Below, piece after piece: positions 9,487 through 18,827 of a stretch of 64,000 nucleotides of DNA. The position numbers were made by a program, and so were the translations under genes. Positions within the stretch are counted from its first letter, which is position 1. Each line of letters begins with the position of its first letter. The notes under the pieces were generated by a model. It was not told the DNA's origin. It searched no databases and saw nothing but the letters and a program-made list of their open reading frames with translations. Source of the DNA: Cylindrospermum sp. FACHB-282 (GTDB lineage: Bacteria; Cyanobacteriota; Cyanobacteriia; Cyanobacteriales; Nostocaceae); assembly GCF_014697195.1 (NCBI RefSeq), contig NZ_JACJRJ010000019.1, positions 1 to 64,000 of the forward strand, in the 5' to 3' direction.

Positions 9487-10074
9487 ATGGCTATCCGGTT
9501 TATTGCCTCCCAATCGGTCGAAATCGCTGTCCCAAAGCAGCCTATTCCCATTCAGCACTACTTGCGTCAGCCTCAACGGCTGGTAAATGCAATGGTTGAC
9601 AACAGCCGGATTCAGCAACTTTCTTCAGAAGTATTTCGCTTGAAAATGCGTCCTCTAGCTTTTATGTCATTGAGTATTCAACCAACTGTAGACATGAGAG
9701 TTTGGGCAGATGCCAATGGAATGATTTATTTACGCTCGGTGGGTTGTGAAATCCTTGGTTTCGAGTATATTAACCAACGCTTTGCTCTGAATTTAAAAGG
9801 TTATTTATCTCCCTACCACCTAAGTACTGGCACTCGCCTACAAGGAAGAGCCGATTTAGAAGTGCAAGTGGATCTGCCAGTGCCATTTTCCCTCACTCCC
9901 AAGCCAATTTTAGAAGCCACTGGCAATGGTTTGCTCAAGAGCGTGCTATTGACGGTTAAGCAAAGATTGCTACATCAACTTTTATTGGATTATCGTCACT
10001 GGGTAATATCACAAACCAAGGAAATAGGGCTTGACGATGACGGTGCTGAATTGCCAATCCTGAATTTAGAGTAA
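9487..10074 (+). CDS. DUF1997 family protein
   Basis: The 195-residue soluble protein has no signal peptide or membrane segment. The central part (about 45-165: LSSEVFRLKMRPL, RLQGRADLEV, a proline-rich PVPFSLTP segment) fits DUF1997, a family of cyanobacteria and plant plastids related in shape to lipid-binding START/SRPBCC proteins. No biochemical function is established to my knowledge. It is divergent from pheA and convergent with rnhB, so its context is uninformative. Family recognition is from memory. Confidence 0.75.
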   Translation: MAIRFIASQSVEIAVPKQPIPIQHYLRQPQRLVNAMVDNSRIQQLSSEVFRLKMRPLAFMSLSIQPTVDMRVWADANGMIYLRSVGCEILGFEYINQRFALNLKGYLSPYHLSTGTRLQGRADLEVQVDLPVPFSLTPKPILEATGNGLLKSVLLTVKQRLLHQLLLDYRHWVISQTKEIGLDDDGAELPILNLE

Positions 10075-10140
10075 TTTTTTACTCACTCAGTATTCAATAC
10101 TCAACACTCAGCACTCAGCAACGCCAGTTGCTACAACTTA

Positions 10141-10833
10141 TTAAAGAGCAAGGCACTGCTTCCTCAGCATACTCATTTGGCAAGGACGAAAAGACTTGCG
10201 ATGTAGGGGTGAGGGGCCGTACTGTTGCAGAGCCAGCAAATGTTGCTGGCTGCCGTAACCTTTATTACGTTCCAAGTTGTACATGGGGTACTTTGATGCC
10301 AGACGCATCACCAGATCGTCACGCCAAACTTTAGCGACAATGCTGGCAGAGGCAATATTAAGCGATCGCTCGTCTCCTTTGACTATTGTTTGTTGCGGCA
10401 CTAGCAAATCTTTGACTGACTGATTGCCATCAACGAGGCAGAGTACAGGCTGTACCTTCAGCTTCTGCACAGCCCGCTTCATTGCTAACAGCGTTGCCTG
10501 CAAAATATTCATTTGGTCAATTTCCGCAGTGGTCGCAAAACCGATTTTCCAGTCTATAGCCAGCACACCAATTTGCTGTGCTAGCTGAGTCCGACGAGAT
10601 ATAGACAACTTTTTACTGTCTTTAATTCCAGATGCTATGAGTTCTGGCCAAGTATGCTTTGGTAGTATCACTGCCGCGGCAACTACAGGGCCAAATAAAG
10701 CACCTCGCCCCACTTCATCTACACCGACAACCAGCCCCTGAATATCTAAAAAAGTGGACAACTCCAACCAAGGCGCCTCCCCCGGAGATGCTGATAAACA
10801 AACAGCAGTGGCAGTTGGCTCTGTCTTTAACAT
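10141..10833 (-). CDS. rnhB: Ribonuclease HII
   Basis: The 230-residue enzyme cleaves RNA in RNA-DNA hybrids and removes misincorporated ribonucleotides. Active-site residues of the RNase HII fold are visible: Asp39-Glu40 in GVDEVGRG, Asp135 in LVDGNQ and an Asp near 172 after the ASIVAKVWRD segment. DSKKLS at 72-77 is conserved. The first ~30 residues are poorly conserved. It starts 9 nt after the rne stop on the same strand, so the two RNases almost certainly form an operon. Length is normal. Confidence 0.96.
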   Translation of the reverse strand: MLKTEPTATAVCLSASPGEAPWLELSTFLDIQGLVVGVDEVGRGALFGPVVAAAVILPKHTWPELIASGIKDSKKLSISRRTQLAQQIGVLAIDWKIGFATTAEIDQMNILQATLLAMKRAVQKLKVQPVLCLVDGNQSVKDLLVPQQTIVKGDERSLNIASASIVAKVWRDDLVMRLASKYPMYNLERNKGYGSQQHLLALQQYGPSPLHRKSFRPCQMSMLRKQCLAL

Positions 10834-10842
10834 AAAGTTCAG

Positions 10843-12930
10843 TTAACTTTCTTCACCGTTGGCGGTGTCTGCATCCAATGCTGAAGAACGACGACGACGG
10901 CGACGGCTGGCAGTGGAGGCACTATTGGCTTCACTTTCATCTGCTAGGGTCACAAACTCTAATGGCTCAATTACAGGTTGGGGGAAGGGTTTTTCTTCTA
11001 TCTCAACTTGTTGTGCAGGTATCTTGACTGGGGCGACTTCAGCGATCGCTTTTTCTATGACAATTGGTTCTGGCGTCGATTCAGTTGGTGTAGTCGGCAG
11101 ATGTCCAGGTTGAACAATGTTAATAATTACAGATTTGGGATTTTTCACCTCCCGCTCTAATTTCACTAAGGGAGAAATTCCCATCAAAGCGAAAACATCT
11201 TGTTCCTGTAGGCTCATTTCTACCGTCCTAATCTCCGGTGGTTCTACCACAGGTTTAACGGGTTCTGCTTTGGTAATTTTCGTGCGCTCTGCTCTTTCAG
11301 TCCAACCGGGTTTGCCAAGGTTAGGGGCGGGTATTTCTGGTGTTGTTACTAGTTCTGCTTCGGTATCCAGGTCTAAGTCTGGCTCGTTGACAAAAGCTAG
11401 TGGATTGGCAACTACTCTAGTAGGCTCATCTTTCACACTTGCGCCATTGATACCAATTCGACTCCGGCGAGTCCGGGTACGACGCTTGTTGTTATCACCT
11501 AGTTCTTGATAGCTGGGATGATTGATTAGATTCAGGGCAGCTGAATCTGAGTCACCATCATAAGCTTCCCCAAATCCATCATAGGTTTCTCGTGATTCTG
11601 TGACGCGGGCAGATGACAGACGTGGTTCTCTATGAGGCAAGGATACAAAACGCTCGCTGTTTTCTGCTGCTGGTGTTGGCAATCGGTTTTCGTGTTCTCC
11701 AGGTAACCGTACTGTATGCCCTAAACCGCCACAGGTGGGGCAAGTTTCACCAAACAATTCGTAAATGTTTTGTCCTTGACGCTTGCGGGTCAGTTCTACC
11801 AAACCTAGCTCAGTGAGTTGGGCAATCTGAGGACGGGCTTTGTCTGCTTTGAGTGCTTTGTTAAAGTGTTCTAGAACTTGCAGTTGGTCACGCCGTGATT
11901 CCATATCAATAAAATCAACGACGATTACGCCGGCAATATTCCGCAGACGCAGCTGACGCGCAATTTCAGTAGCCGCTTCGCAGTTCGTCCACAGTACGGT
12001 TTCTCTGGCTGTTGCCGATCGCGTAAAAGAACCAGAGTTGACATCGATTACCGTTAATGCCTCAGTTGGCTCGATGATAATGTAACCACCAGAAGGTAGG
12101 TCTACTCTGGGTTTAAGGGCTTCGCGAATGGCGGCATTGATGCGGAAGTATTCTAAAATGGGAGAGCGATCGCGATGATGGTCAATCAACAATCCCTGCG
12201 GTGTTTGACCCCCACTCCAGTTCTGCAAATACTGCTTCACCCGCTTCAAACCAGTACTGGAATCGACTACAATCCGATTCACATCCGCACCGTACATATC
12301 TCGCAACACGCGCTGGATAAAGTCATCATCCCGGTTGAGTAATGCTGGCGCACGGGTGGAATGTGCTTCCTGCTGAATAGCTTCCCATTGCTTTTGCAGG
12401 GCTTCTAAGTCTTCAATAATCGCTTCCTCTGGCTTGCCTTCGGCTTCTGTGCGTACCAGCAAACCCATTCCCGCAGGTTTGATCAAAATTGCTAGGGCCC
12501 GCAAGCGGTTGCGCTCGCTTTCACTCTTAATCCGCCGGGATAAATTTACACCTCTACCATAGGGCATCAGCACGACATAGCGTCCGGGTAAAGTTATATT
12601 ACCCGTAAGCCTCGGGCCTTTTGTTCCCGTTGGCTCTTTCATGACTTGCACCAACACTTTTTGCTGTGGTGCTAACAGTTCTGTAATCGCTGCTGCGGTG
12701 CGTTTGAGCTTCAATGGGCCCAAATCAGTTACATGAATAAAGCCGTTGCGCTCTGGGTCGCCGATATTGACAAAAGCCGCGTCTATCCCAGGTAATACAT
12801 TTTCTACTACTCCTAAGTAAATATCACCAATTTGGTGATGACCCGTGGCGACAACGAGTTCTTGTATTTGATCTTCAGAAAAGACGGCAGCAATTTGATG
12901 CTGCTCCGCGATGATAATTTGTTTTGGCAT
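10843..12930 (-). CDS. rne: Ribonuclease E/G
   Basis: The 695-residue endoribonuclease acts in mRNA decay and rRNA/tRNA processing. It has an N-terminal S1 RNA-binding domain (about 35-120) and the catalytic domain with Asp296 (VIDVNSG) and Asp339/Asp342 (VVDFIDME) as likely metal ligands. A zinc-link CPTC at 397-400 is the tetramerisation site in E. coli RNase E. The C-terminal third is low-complexity and disordered, ending with RRRRRRSSA at 676-684, matching the short peptide described in cyanobacteria as the PNPase-binding motif. It is shorter than the proteobacterial enzyme, as usual in cyanobacteria. rnhB follows in the same operon. Confidence 0.97.
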   Translation of the reverse strand: MPKQIIIAEQHQIAAVFSEDQIQELVVATGHHQIGDIYLGVVENVLPGIDAAFVNIGDPERNGFIHVTDLGPLKLKRTAAAITELLAPQQKVLVQVMKEPTGTKGPRLTGNITLPGRYVVLMPYGRGVNLSRRIKSESERNRLRALAILIKPAGMGLLVRTEAEGKPEEAIIEDLEALQKQWEAIQQEAHSTRAPALLNRDDDFIQRVLRDMYGADVNRIVVDSSTGLKRVKQYLQNWSGGQTPQGLLIDHHRDRSPILEYFRINAAIREALKPRVDLPSGGYIIIEPTEALTVIDVNSGSFTRSATARETVLWTNCEAATEIARQLRLRNIAGVIVVDFIDMESRRDQLQVLEHFNKALKADKARPQIAQLTELGLVELTRKRQGQNIYELFGETCPTCGGLGHTVRLPGEHENRLPTPAAENSERFVSLPHREPRLSSARVTESRETYDGFGEAYDGDSDSAALNLINHPSYQELGDNNKRRTRTRRSRIGINGASVKDEPTRVVANPLAFVNEPDLDLDTEAELVTTPEIPAPNLGKPGWTERAERTKITKAEPVKPVVEPPEIRTVEMSLQEQDVFALMGISPLVKLEREVKNPKSVIINIVQPGHLPTTPTESTPEPIVIEKAIAEVAPVKIPAQQVEIEEKPFPQPVIEPLEFVTLADESEANSASTASRRRRRRSSALDADTANGEES

Positions 12931-13896
12931 TCAATTTCCTCAAAAATTGGCAGCACCAACGGGGATTAGGAGACCTACTGTAGATGCCTCTCGCCCCTAC
13001 AGTAGCCACTAAAAGGCGCTACTGGTAATAAACTTTGCGAATCAGAAGCTCTCAATCAAAGTTATGGAGCCATTAACACTGGGAAGGGCGTTTACACGCC
13101 TGATTATTCCAGAAGGGCTGCAATGCATATTGTTTAAGTAGTGAAATCAACCATCCGTGGTCGATTTTTGGTGCAATACCTTCACCAAAGGAATTCCTAA
13201 GTTGAAAGTCCTCAGGTGCCAGTGGCGTGGTGAAGTAGTCTGATCTTGGGGAGCCACGGCGTTGATGAGGCAGTCCGCAGAATAGGGGGTTTTCCACGGG
13301 AGTTGCTACGACTAAATGGAGGAAGAGCACCGCACTCCCTCGATTTGAGCAATCGAGTGTTCCTGGGTGAGCATTTGACTCAGGACACTTGATTTGAAAG
13401 CAATCGACTGGAGTCGTTAAGAAAAAGAAACTACTTCTGTTCTCCATTCCCCAGATTCATCCTGATGGTTAAACTCAGCACTCAGTAACATCAATTGCTA
13501 CTCTTTGCCAAGCCACCCTCCGGAGGATACTGCTTTACTCTCTCAACCAGAGCAACGCACTGGCTCCTCAGCACTACTGTGGATTAGGCATTCAGCAGTT
13601 GTTTTAAAAATCATAGAGTTAGAGAAGCTGACGGAGCCTGTTGTTAGTGCCTGATTCACAAGGTAGCTATAGAGAGAGTGTGTTCTTTAATCTGCCTCAG
13701 TTTATCTGGGATAAAATCCTAGAAGTTGCACTCTTATATCTTTGCTTTCGCCCCCTGAGTACCAGGGTAGTGAACCAGGTCATTCAATGCAGCGCCAGAA
13801 AATTTCTCTTCATCCCATTCTAACGCAACCTTGCTAAAAATCAATTCCCATGATGTGCTACATCAGGACAACTACTAGCAAGTTGCCCTTCAGGGA
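12931..13896. other. Long rne upstream region with repeats
   Basis: No credible gene lies in this ~970 nt. A hairpin (ctactgtag...ctacagtag, about 12972-13003) stands ~45 nt upstream of the rne start and would be in its leader; rne leaders are sites of autoregulation in other bacteria, so this is a candidate regulatory structure. At 13240-13330 there is the ttttccacgggagtt-type repeat, and at 13475-13590 words similar to the gtgctgagtt/actcagcac repeats seen near 10.09 and 23.2 kb. Confidence 0.45.
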
Positions 13897-16527
13897 TTAT
13901 ATCCCTAAAACTAGTTGATTGCGGTGGATGTGCAGGAGATGAAATTCTACATCAGCCACTACTTCTAGCATAGACAGGATTTGTTCTGGACGCAACAGCG
14001 AACCGTCGTGGCGACAGCTACCCAAATAACGCAAGACAGATGTAGAGTCTGCTTCGCTAATTTGGGTTTCTACCAATTCCAACTCAAATAAGCGATCGCG
14101 CAGATTTATTAACTGGCTCTTGCCTGACTTAGTTGTATGCTCCCACCAGATTTCGTCTTTGGCAATAATGGTATCAATCCAGGAGTGCCATTGTGTCGAT
14201 GTCGCCTGCCCTTCTGTAGCTACAGTGAGCAAATACTCCGCCGCTGCCATCAGTTGACTAGCTGCTGGAGACTTTAAATCTATCTCTACCACATCATATA
14301 TAGGTATGTCTGTGGGCAGTTCGCGAGCCAGTTTTTCCCGAAAACTATCCACCGATACTGGCGCAGTTAATTCAAAATCCACGATTTCACCGCTGCTTGA
14401 AAGACCCAGGGACAAGGCACTGGCTAGAATGATCCGCGGACTCGGATGAAACCCACCGGTGAAAGCCACAGGTATTCCTGCGCGCCGCATTACTCGGTCA
14501 AACAGGCGCATCAAATCTAGGTGACTCACCAAAGTCATATCGCCCTGCTTACCAAACCAGACGCGCAGTCGTTGTGCCTTGGTTGTGTTGGGGACAAATT
14601 GGCCAGCGAATTCTGGAATAGCTGGCGGCTCAATTACAACATTGTGGCCAAAATCAGTGCCACAGACGCCACAATGGGAACAACCTTCAAAAGAGCAGTC
14701 TGGGACAATTGCGGCTTCTAGGGCGCGTTGCAAGTCTTGCTGGAGCCATTTTTTATCAATCCCTGTATCGATATGATCCCAAGGTAGGGGAGCGTCCAGT
14801 AACTGCTGAGTGGTTTCTTGGGTATTTTGCCCATCATTGCTACTCTGCTGCTCTTGTGCATAAAACAGATTCCATTCGCCGTTTTCTACTAGGCGATATT
14901 TCCAGTCTAAACCAGCTTCGGAGATCGCACTTTCCCAAGCTCCAAAAGCCTGATCTATATTCTCATACCAGGAATCCATGCCTGCGCCCAATTCCCAAGC
15001 ACGGCGGACTACTTTGCCCAATGAGCGATCGCCCCGGCCAATAAAGTCCTCCATTGCCGAAATGCGGACATCAGTAAAATTAATCTTCACTCCCCTACTC
15101 CGGCGGAATTCTAGCCGCAGTAGCCGTTGCTTGCGCTTAAATTCAGATGTAGAAACAGAGTGCCATTGAAAGGGTGTATGGGGCTTGGGCGTAAAGTTAG
15201 AAATCGTCAAGTTAAAGTTGAGCGGCTTTCTCCCTTTTCCCCGGCATTCTCGCTGCAACCAGCTGACCGTTTCTGCAATGCCCAAAACATCGGCATCTGT
15301 CTCACCCGGCAAACCAATCATGAAATACAACTTGATTTTATCCCAGCCCTGCTCCCAAGCCGTTTTCACACCCCGCAGCAATTCTTCATTCGTCAAACCC
15401 TTATTTACAATGTCCCGCATCCGCTGAGTGCCAGCTTCCGGGGCAAAAGTCAGCCCACCTTGCCGCGTACCACCAAGGATGTTGGCAATATTCTCATCAA
15501 ATCTATCTACTCGTTGGCTGGGTAAAGTCAGGGAAATATTTTCATTTTTTAATCGATTTTTGATTTCCATCCCCACCGCTGGTAGGGACAAATAATCGGA
15601 ACAACTCAGAGATAACAGGGAAAACTCATTGTAACCTGTCGCCCGCATTCCCTCCTCAATTGCTTTTACCACCTTGTCTGGTTCTACATCCCGTGCTGGT
15701 CGGGTTAGCATTCCTGGTTGGCAGAAGCGACAACCGCGAGTACAGCCGCGCCGAATTTCCATTGTCAGGCGGTCATGGACGGTTTCCACGTAGGGCACTA
15801 GCCCAATGGAATATGCGGGAATCGGCGTCGCCACCCGTCTGAGCACTCTTAGTGGTACATCTGGCCGCTGAGGCTCAACTGCACCGCCCGCTTTCATTTC
15901 ATAAAATTGGGGGACATAGACGCCTGGTATCTGTGCCAAATCTAGTAATAATTCTTCTCGACTCAATCCCGTTTGCTTACCGAACGCCAACACCAAGCCA
16001 ATTTCTGGTAAGAGTTCCTCCCCATCTCCTAGGGCGAAAAAGTCAAAGAAGTCAGCGTAAGGTTCAGGATTCGATGTTGCCGTCTGTCCACCAGCAAAAA
16101 TTAGGGGGTAATTCCCCGCTAACCTTTCTTGCCATGTCAGCGGAATCCCAGCTAAATCCAACATTTCTAGGATGTTGGTTGCTCCCAGTTCATAACTGAG
16201 GCTAAAGCCTAAAATGTCAAATTCTGTCAGAGGGCGCTTGGACTCTACTGCAAACAAGGGTGTATTGGTGGCACGGAGTTTGGCCGCCAAGTCTGATCCT
16301 GGTAGATAAGCGCGATCGCACAACTGGCGCGGTTGGGCATTCAAGATGTTATAGAGAATCACATGCCCTAAATTAGAGGCACCAACTTCATATACTTCTG
16401 GGTAGGTTAAGACCCAGCGGATCTCTGCCCTATCCCAAGGCTTATGTACTGCTAATCGCTCGTTACCCAGGTAACGAGCTGGTTTTAAAATATCCGAGGT
16501 TATTAATTGTTCAACTGCAACAGTCAC
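13897..16527 (-). CDS. Radical SAM protein with C-terminal DUF2344 domain (TIGR03960/TIGR03936-like)
   Basis: The 876-residue protein begins with a B12-binding-like region (about 35-230), then a radical SAM core with the [4Fe-4S] motif GCTRGCRFC (Cys262, Cys266, Cys269). After a linker and a further Cys cluster (CSFEGCSHCGVC, about 613-624), a DUF2344 domain follows (from about 650, VSHLDLMRLFDR). In many bacteria these two parts are separate adjacent genes next to rne/rng and rplU. Here they are fused and lie upstream of rne on the same strand, ~970 nt away. The modified substrate is not known; a tRNA or ribosome-linked role is an inference from gene order. Confidence 0.9.
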   Translation of the reverse strand: MTVAVEQLITSDILKPARYLGNERLAVHKPWDRAEIRWVLTYPEVYEVGASNLGHVILYNILNAQPRQLCDRAYLPGSDLAAKLRATNTPLFAVESKRPLTEFDILGFSLSYELGATNILEMLDLAGIPLTWQERLAGNYPLIFAGGQTATSNPEPYADFFDFFALGDGEELLPEIGLVLAFGKQTGLSREELLLDLAQIPGVYVPQFYEMKAGGAVEPQRPDVPLRVLRRVATPIPAYSIGLVPYVETVHDRLTMEIRRGCTRGCRFCQPGMLTRPARDVEPDKVVKAIEEGMRATGYNEFSLLSLSCSDYLSLPAVGMEIKNRLKNENISLTLPSQRVDRFDENIANILGGTRQGGLTFAPEAGTQRMRDIVNKGLTNEELLRGVKTAWEQGWDKIKLYFMIGLPGETDADVLGIAETVSWLQRECRGKGRKPLNFNLTISNFTPKPHTPFQWHSVSTSEFKRKQRLLRLEFRRSRGVKINFTDVRISAMEDFIGRGDRSLGKVVRRAWELGAGMDSWYENIDQAFGAWESAISEAGLDWKYRLVENGEWNLFYAQEQQSSNDGQNTQETTQQLLDAPLPWDHIDTGIDKKWLQQDLQRALEAAIVPDCSFEGCSHCGVCGTDFGHNVVIEPPAIPEFAGQFVPNTTKAQRLRVWFGKQGDMTLVSHLDLMRLFDRVMRRAGIPVAFTGGFHPSPRIILASALSLGLSSSGEIVDFELTAPVSVDSFREKLARELPTDIPIYDVVEIDLKSPAASQLMAAAEYLLTVATEGQATSTQWHSWIDTIIAKDEIWWEHTTKSGKSQLINLRDRLFELELVETQISEADSTSVLRYLGSCRHDGSLLRPEQILSMLEVVADVEFHLLHIHRNQLVLGI

Positions 16528-17176
16528 TGTGCTATCTTCTAGCTACCTTAAATTACCGCCACTCTCTTTCAACACTAGCATTGATTAAGCTTTTCGACTG
16601 AGTTGATCGGGAGCAACTTCCAAATCTGTTACATAAATTAATCTCAACTCAGGCTGACACCCACAACAACTGATCCACTGTATCTAACTGATGAAACAAC
16701 CTCACCATGAGTATTCCCATTAAAGTTATTAAGCTGGAAGGCTGAAGTTTGTTTGAACATAATCTGTTTTTTCTCATTTTGACCAGATATGTTAGGTTTC
16801 TTTGCTGAATCTTTATTGCTTTTACATCTCTGTTTAAAGATTGTCATAAGTACACTATAAAATGTATTTATATATACATTTTTTTTGGTTGAGTTAAAAA
16901 ACAATCAACATAGACAGCCCTCATGCAGATTAATCATCTTTGAGTAAGATTAGAAACCTTTCTGAATCTATGACTCAAGCAAATTTAATCAAAAGTCGGC
17001 TGTAGAAAAAAATCCCTAATTTTTACCTTTCTAGGTAATAGAGTTCAGGGCTAATGAAGAACTATATATCTCAATTTTGTTGTGACCTAGATCACCATAA
17101 TGCAGGTGTTTGGATCACTTTTTATACCTGGCTTTATCTTGGATAATGAGTAGCAATTACATTTGGTTTATTCCTT
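16528..17176. other. AT-rich intergenic region
   Basis: This 650-nt gap separates the divergent radical SAM gene and a small plus-strand gene. It is AT-rich with no recognisable RNA gene. An 86-codon minus-strand frame (16644-16904) has no codon-use or motif support and was not called. Confidence 0.4.
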
Positions 17177-17374
17177 ATGAGAACACGATACGTAATCCGT
17201 CAATTGGTAGAGAAAGCTCTGGACATAAAAAGATTAACGCCAGAAATAGAAAATGAAATCAACTCAGAACTGACGGAATTAGGTTATATATCTGACGTTG
17301 ACTACGAAGCACTGGAATTGTTAATGGCAGAGATGGATGCTGGCCGAGTTAAGTTGGTTCCTAGCCTGGGATAA
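17177..17374 (+). CDS. Small conserved-looking hypothetical protein
   Basis: This 65-residue acidic, helical protein (RQLVEKALDIKRLTPEIENEIN, then a short DYEALELLMAEMDAGRVKLVP tail) has no signal or membrane segment. I do not recognise a named domain. The sequence has the composition of a folded small protein, with regular hydrophobic spacing, and resembles short cyanobacterial proteins of unknown function. ATG start with an AT-rich leader. It stands alone. The function is unknown. Confidence 0.6.
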   Translation: MRTRYVIRQLVEKALDIKRLTPEIENEINSELTELGYISDVDYEALELLMAEMDAGRVKLVPSLG

Positions 17375-17816
17375 TCATCGAAATTAATTCAGTATTAAGA
17401 TAGCTATCAAAGTTTCAAATAGGTAAAAGTTGCCAACAAGGCAACGCGCATTATAAACGCCAAATCAACAGAGCGTGTTTTTCTGTGAGCTTGACTATTT
17501 AATTCTCTAGCGTGGCGTAAATTGGGCTAATGAGCATCCACATTTGCATTAGTAATAAATTGTCATGCAGTTTGCTAAACGCTGAGGCAGAATTCCTCCC
17601 TATCTGTTTGCTGAAATTAACCGTAAACAGAATCAACTCGTGACCAACCAAGGGAGTTGACATAATTAATATGGCAAGCGGGCAGACTGGTTTTGTTGTT
17701 GGTAATGTTATTGGAATTAAAGGCTTAACACAGGTAAAAAGTAATATCGGCAAATCTTCACAATCCCTAATTGCCAATCCTTGGGGAAAAACCTGGACAA
17801 AATTGGTAAGCCTTCG
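17375..17816. other. Intergenic region, no gene seen
   Basis: About 440 nt between convergent small genes. Plus- and minus-strand frames at 17.5-17.88 kb overlap each other and have no domain support. A ggaaaaacctggacaaaattgg stretch near 17784 resembles part of the outer arm of the dispersed 170-bp repeat, so a fragment of that family may lie here. Confidence 0.35.
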
Positions 17817-18200
17817 CTATTTAGCGGCTTTGAGAATCTTGTTTTCACCCCCTAATCCCTCTTGGGAAGCTTGCCAAAGTTGGTGAATAAACTGATTGAG
17901 TTGTTGATTAGCCACTGAGTCAGGTTCAGCTTTTGGGTCTTTTGCCAAAACTTGACTCAATAGGGTAATTACTTCTGTGTCTAGAGCAGGTCGAAATAAA
18001 TTTACAGGCCAAAACAGGTCAGACGCATCTCGCAGATCAGTGACTAGCGGTGGTTCATGGGTGAAAGCGACCAGCAGCCAAGGACGCACCCAGCATAACT
18101 GACGGGAAACTACAACTTGAATAACTTCTGCATAGAGATTCCTGTGGCCATGCTCTAAAGACACAATTTGTCCTGGTTGAAAGTTGAAGCTAATATCCAT
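17817..18200 (-). CDS. Hypothetical protein with SH3-like N-terminus
   Basis: The 127-residue soluble protein begins with a beta-rich part (FQPGQIVSLEHGHRNLYAEVIQVV, 7-30, typical of a small barrel that reads like SH3 or KOW). A WVRPWLL segment and a helical C-terminal half follow (DTEVITLLSQVL ... NQFIHQLWQAS). It is cyanobacterial in character, but I cannot name the family. No neighbour is co-directional. The function is unknown. Confidence 0.65.
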   Translation of the reverse strand: MDISFNFQPGQIVSLEHGHRNLYAEVIQVVVSRQLCWVRPWLLVAFTHEPPLVTDLRDASDLFWPVNLFRPALDTEVITLLSQVLAKDPKAEPDSVANQQLNQFIHQLWQASQEGLGGENKILKAAK

Positions 18201-18469
18201 AATTATGCAGATGGGGCTACCGCCAAGGATAGTATTGCAGCTTTCTTAATTTTAAGAGTGAGCAGCCCCTATCCTGAAGAAAAATTCCTGTAACCCCAAT
18301 GGTGCCAGCAATCTCCTGTTTATCTGTCTGTGCAATCAAAATTTGGCAGCAAAAATTCCTTCTGTCGTAGAATTTGGATAAAAATGCTATAGAATGAGTG
18401 AATAACTGTTAAGCAGATGCTGGACAGAAACCTTGTTGTAGTAAATCAACGATAAAAGAGCAAAGAGCA

Positions 18470-18751
18470 GTGTCAGTCGAAACCATTGAGAAGCGTTCCA
18501 CATCCCGCAAGCTCGCGCCTCGGTATCGCGTTTTGCTCCATAACGACGACTACAACCCTATGGAGTATGTAGTTCAAGTGTTAATAACCACTGTGCCGAA
18601 TCTCACCCAGCCCCAGGCTGTTAGCATTATGATGGAGGCCCATACTAATGGGCTAGCCTTAGTCATTACTTGCGCTCTGGAACATGCTGAGTTTTATTGC
18701 GAAACATTAAAAAGTCATGGTTTGATCAGCACTATTGAACCTGATGAATAG
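18470..18751 (+). CDS. clpS: ATP-dependent Clp protease adaptor ClpS
   Basis: The 93-residue ClpS family protein binds the ClpC/ClpA N-domain and delivers N-degron substrates. Core motifs are present: LHNDDYNPMEYVVQVL (about 23-38) and ALEHAEFYCETLKSHGL (about 71-87). The N-degron pocket residues (Asn-Asp in HNDDYN, His in EHAE) are conserved. Start is GTG at 18470; a purine-rich agagcaaagag lies just upstream. Cyanobacteria often have two ClpS paralogues; which one this is cannot be decided here. Its stop codon abuts a gtcatta tandem repeat. Confidence 0.93.
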   Translation: MSVETIEKRSTSRKLAPRYRVLLHNDDYNPMEYVVQVLITTVPNLTQPQAVSIMMEAHTNGLALVITCALEHAEFYCETLKSHGLISTIEPDE

Positions 18752-18786
18752 TCATTAGTCATTAGTCATTAGTCATTAGTCATTAG
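18751..18786. repeat. Tandem heptamer (gtcatta)5
   Basis: Five exact copies of gtcatta start at the last base of the clpS stop codon. It is a short tandem repeat of the STRR type known from heterocyst-forming cyanobacteria and fills the clpS to CPBP gap. Confidence 0.9.
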
Positions 18787-18827
18787 CAGAAATATATAGT
18801 GGACTAATGATTATTGACTGACGTGCT

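Noticed and set aside
13073-13447. 124-codon minus-strand frame upstream of rne
   Set aside because: Its sequence consists of dispersed repeat words (ttttccacgggagtt-like) and shows no recognisable domain.
16644-16904. 86-codon minus-strand frame
   Set aside because: Low-complexity, AT-biased composition, no homology visible and no ribosome-binding site.
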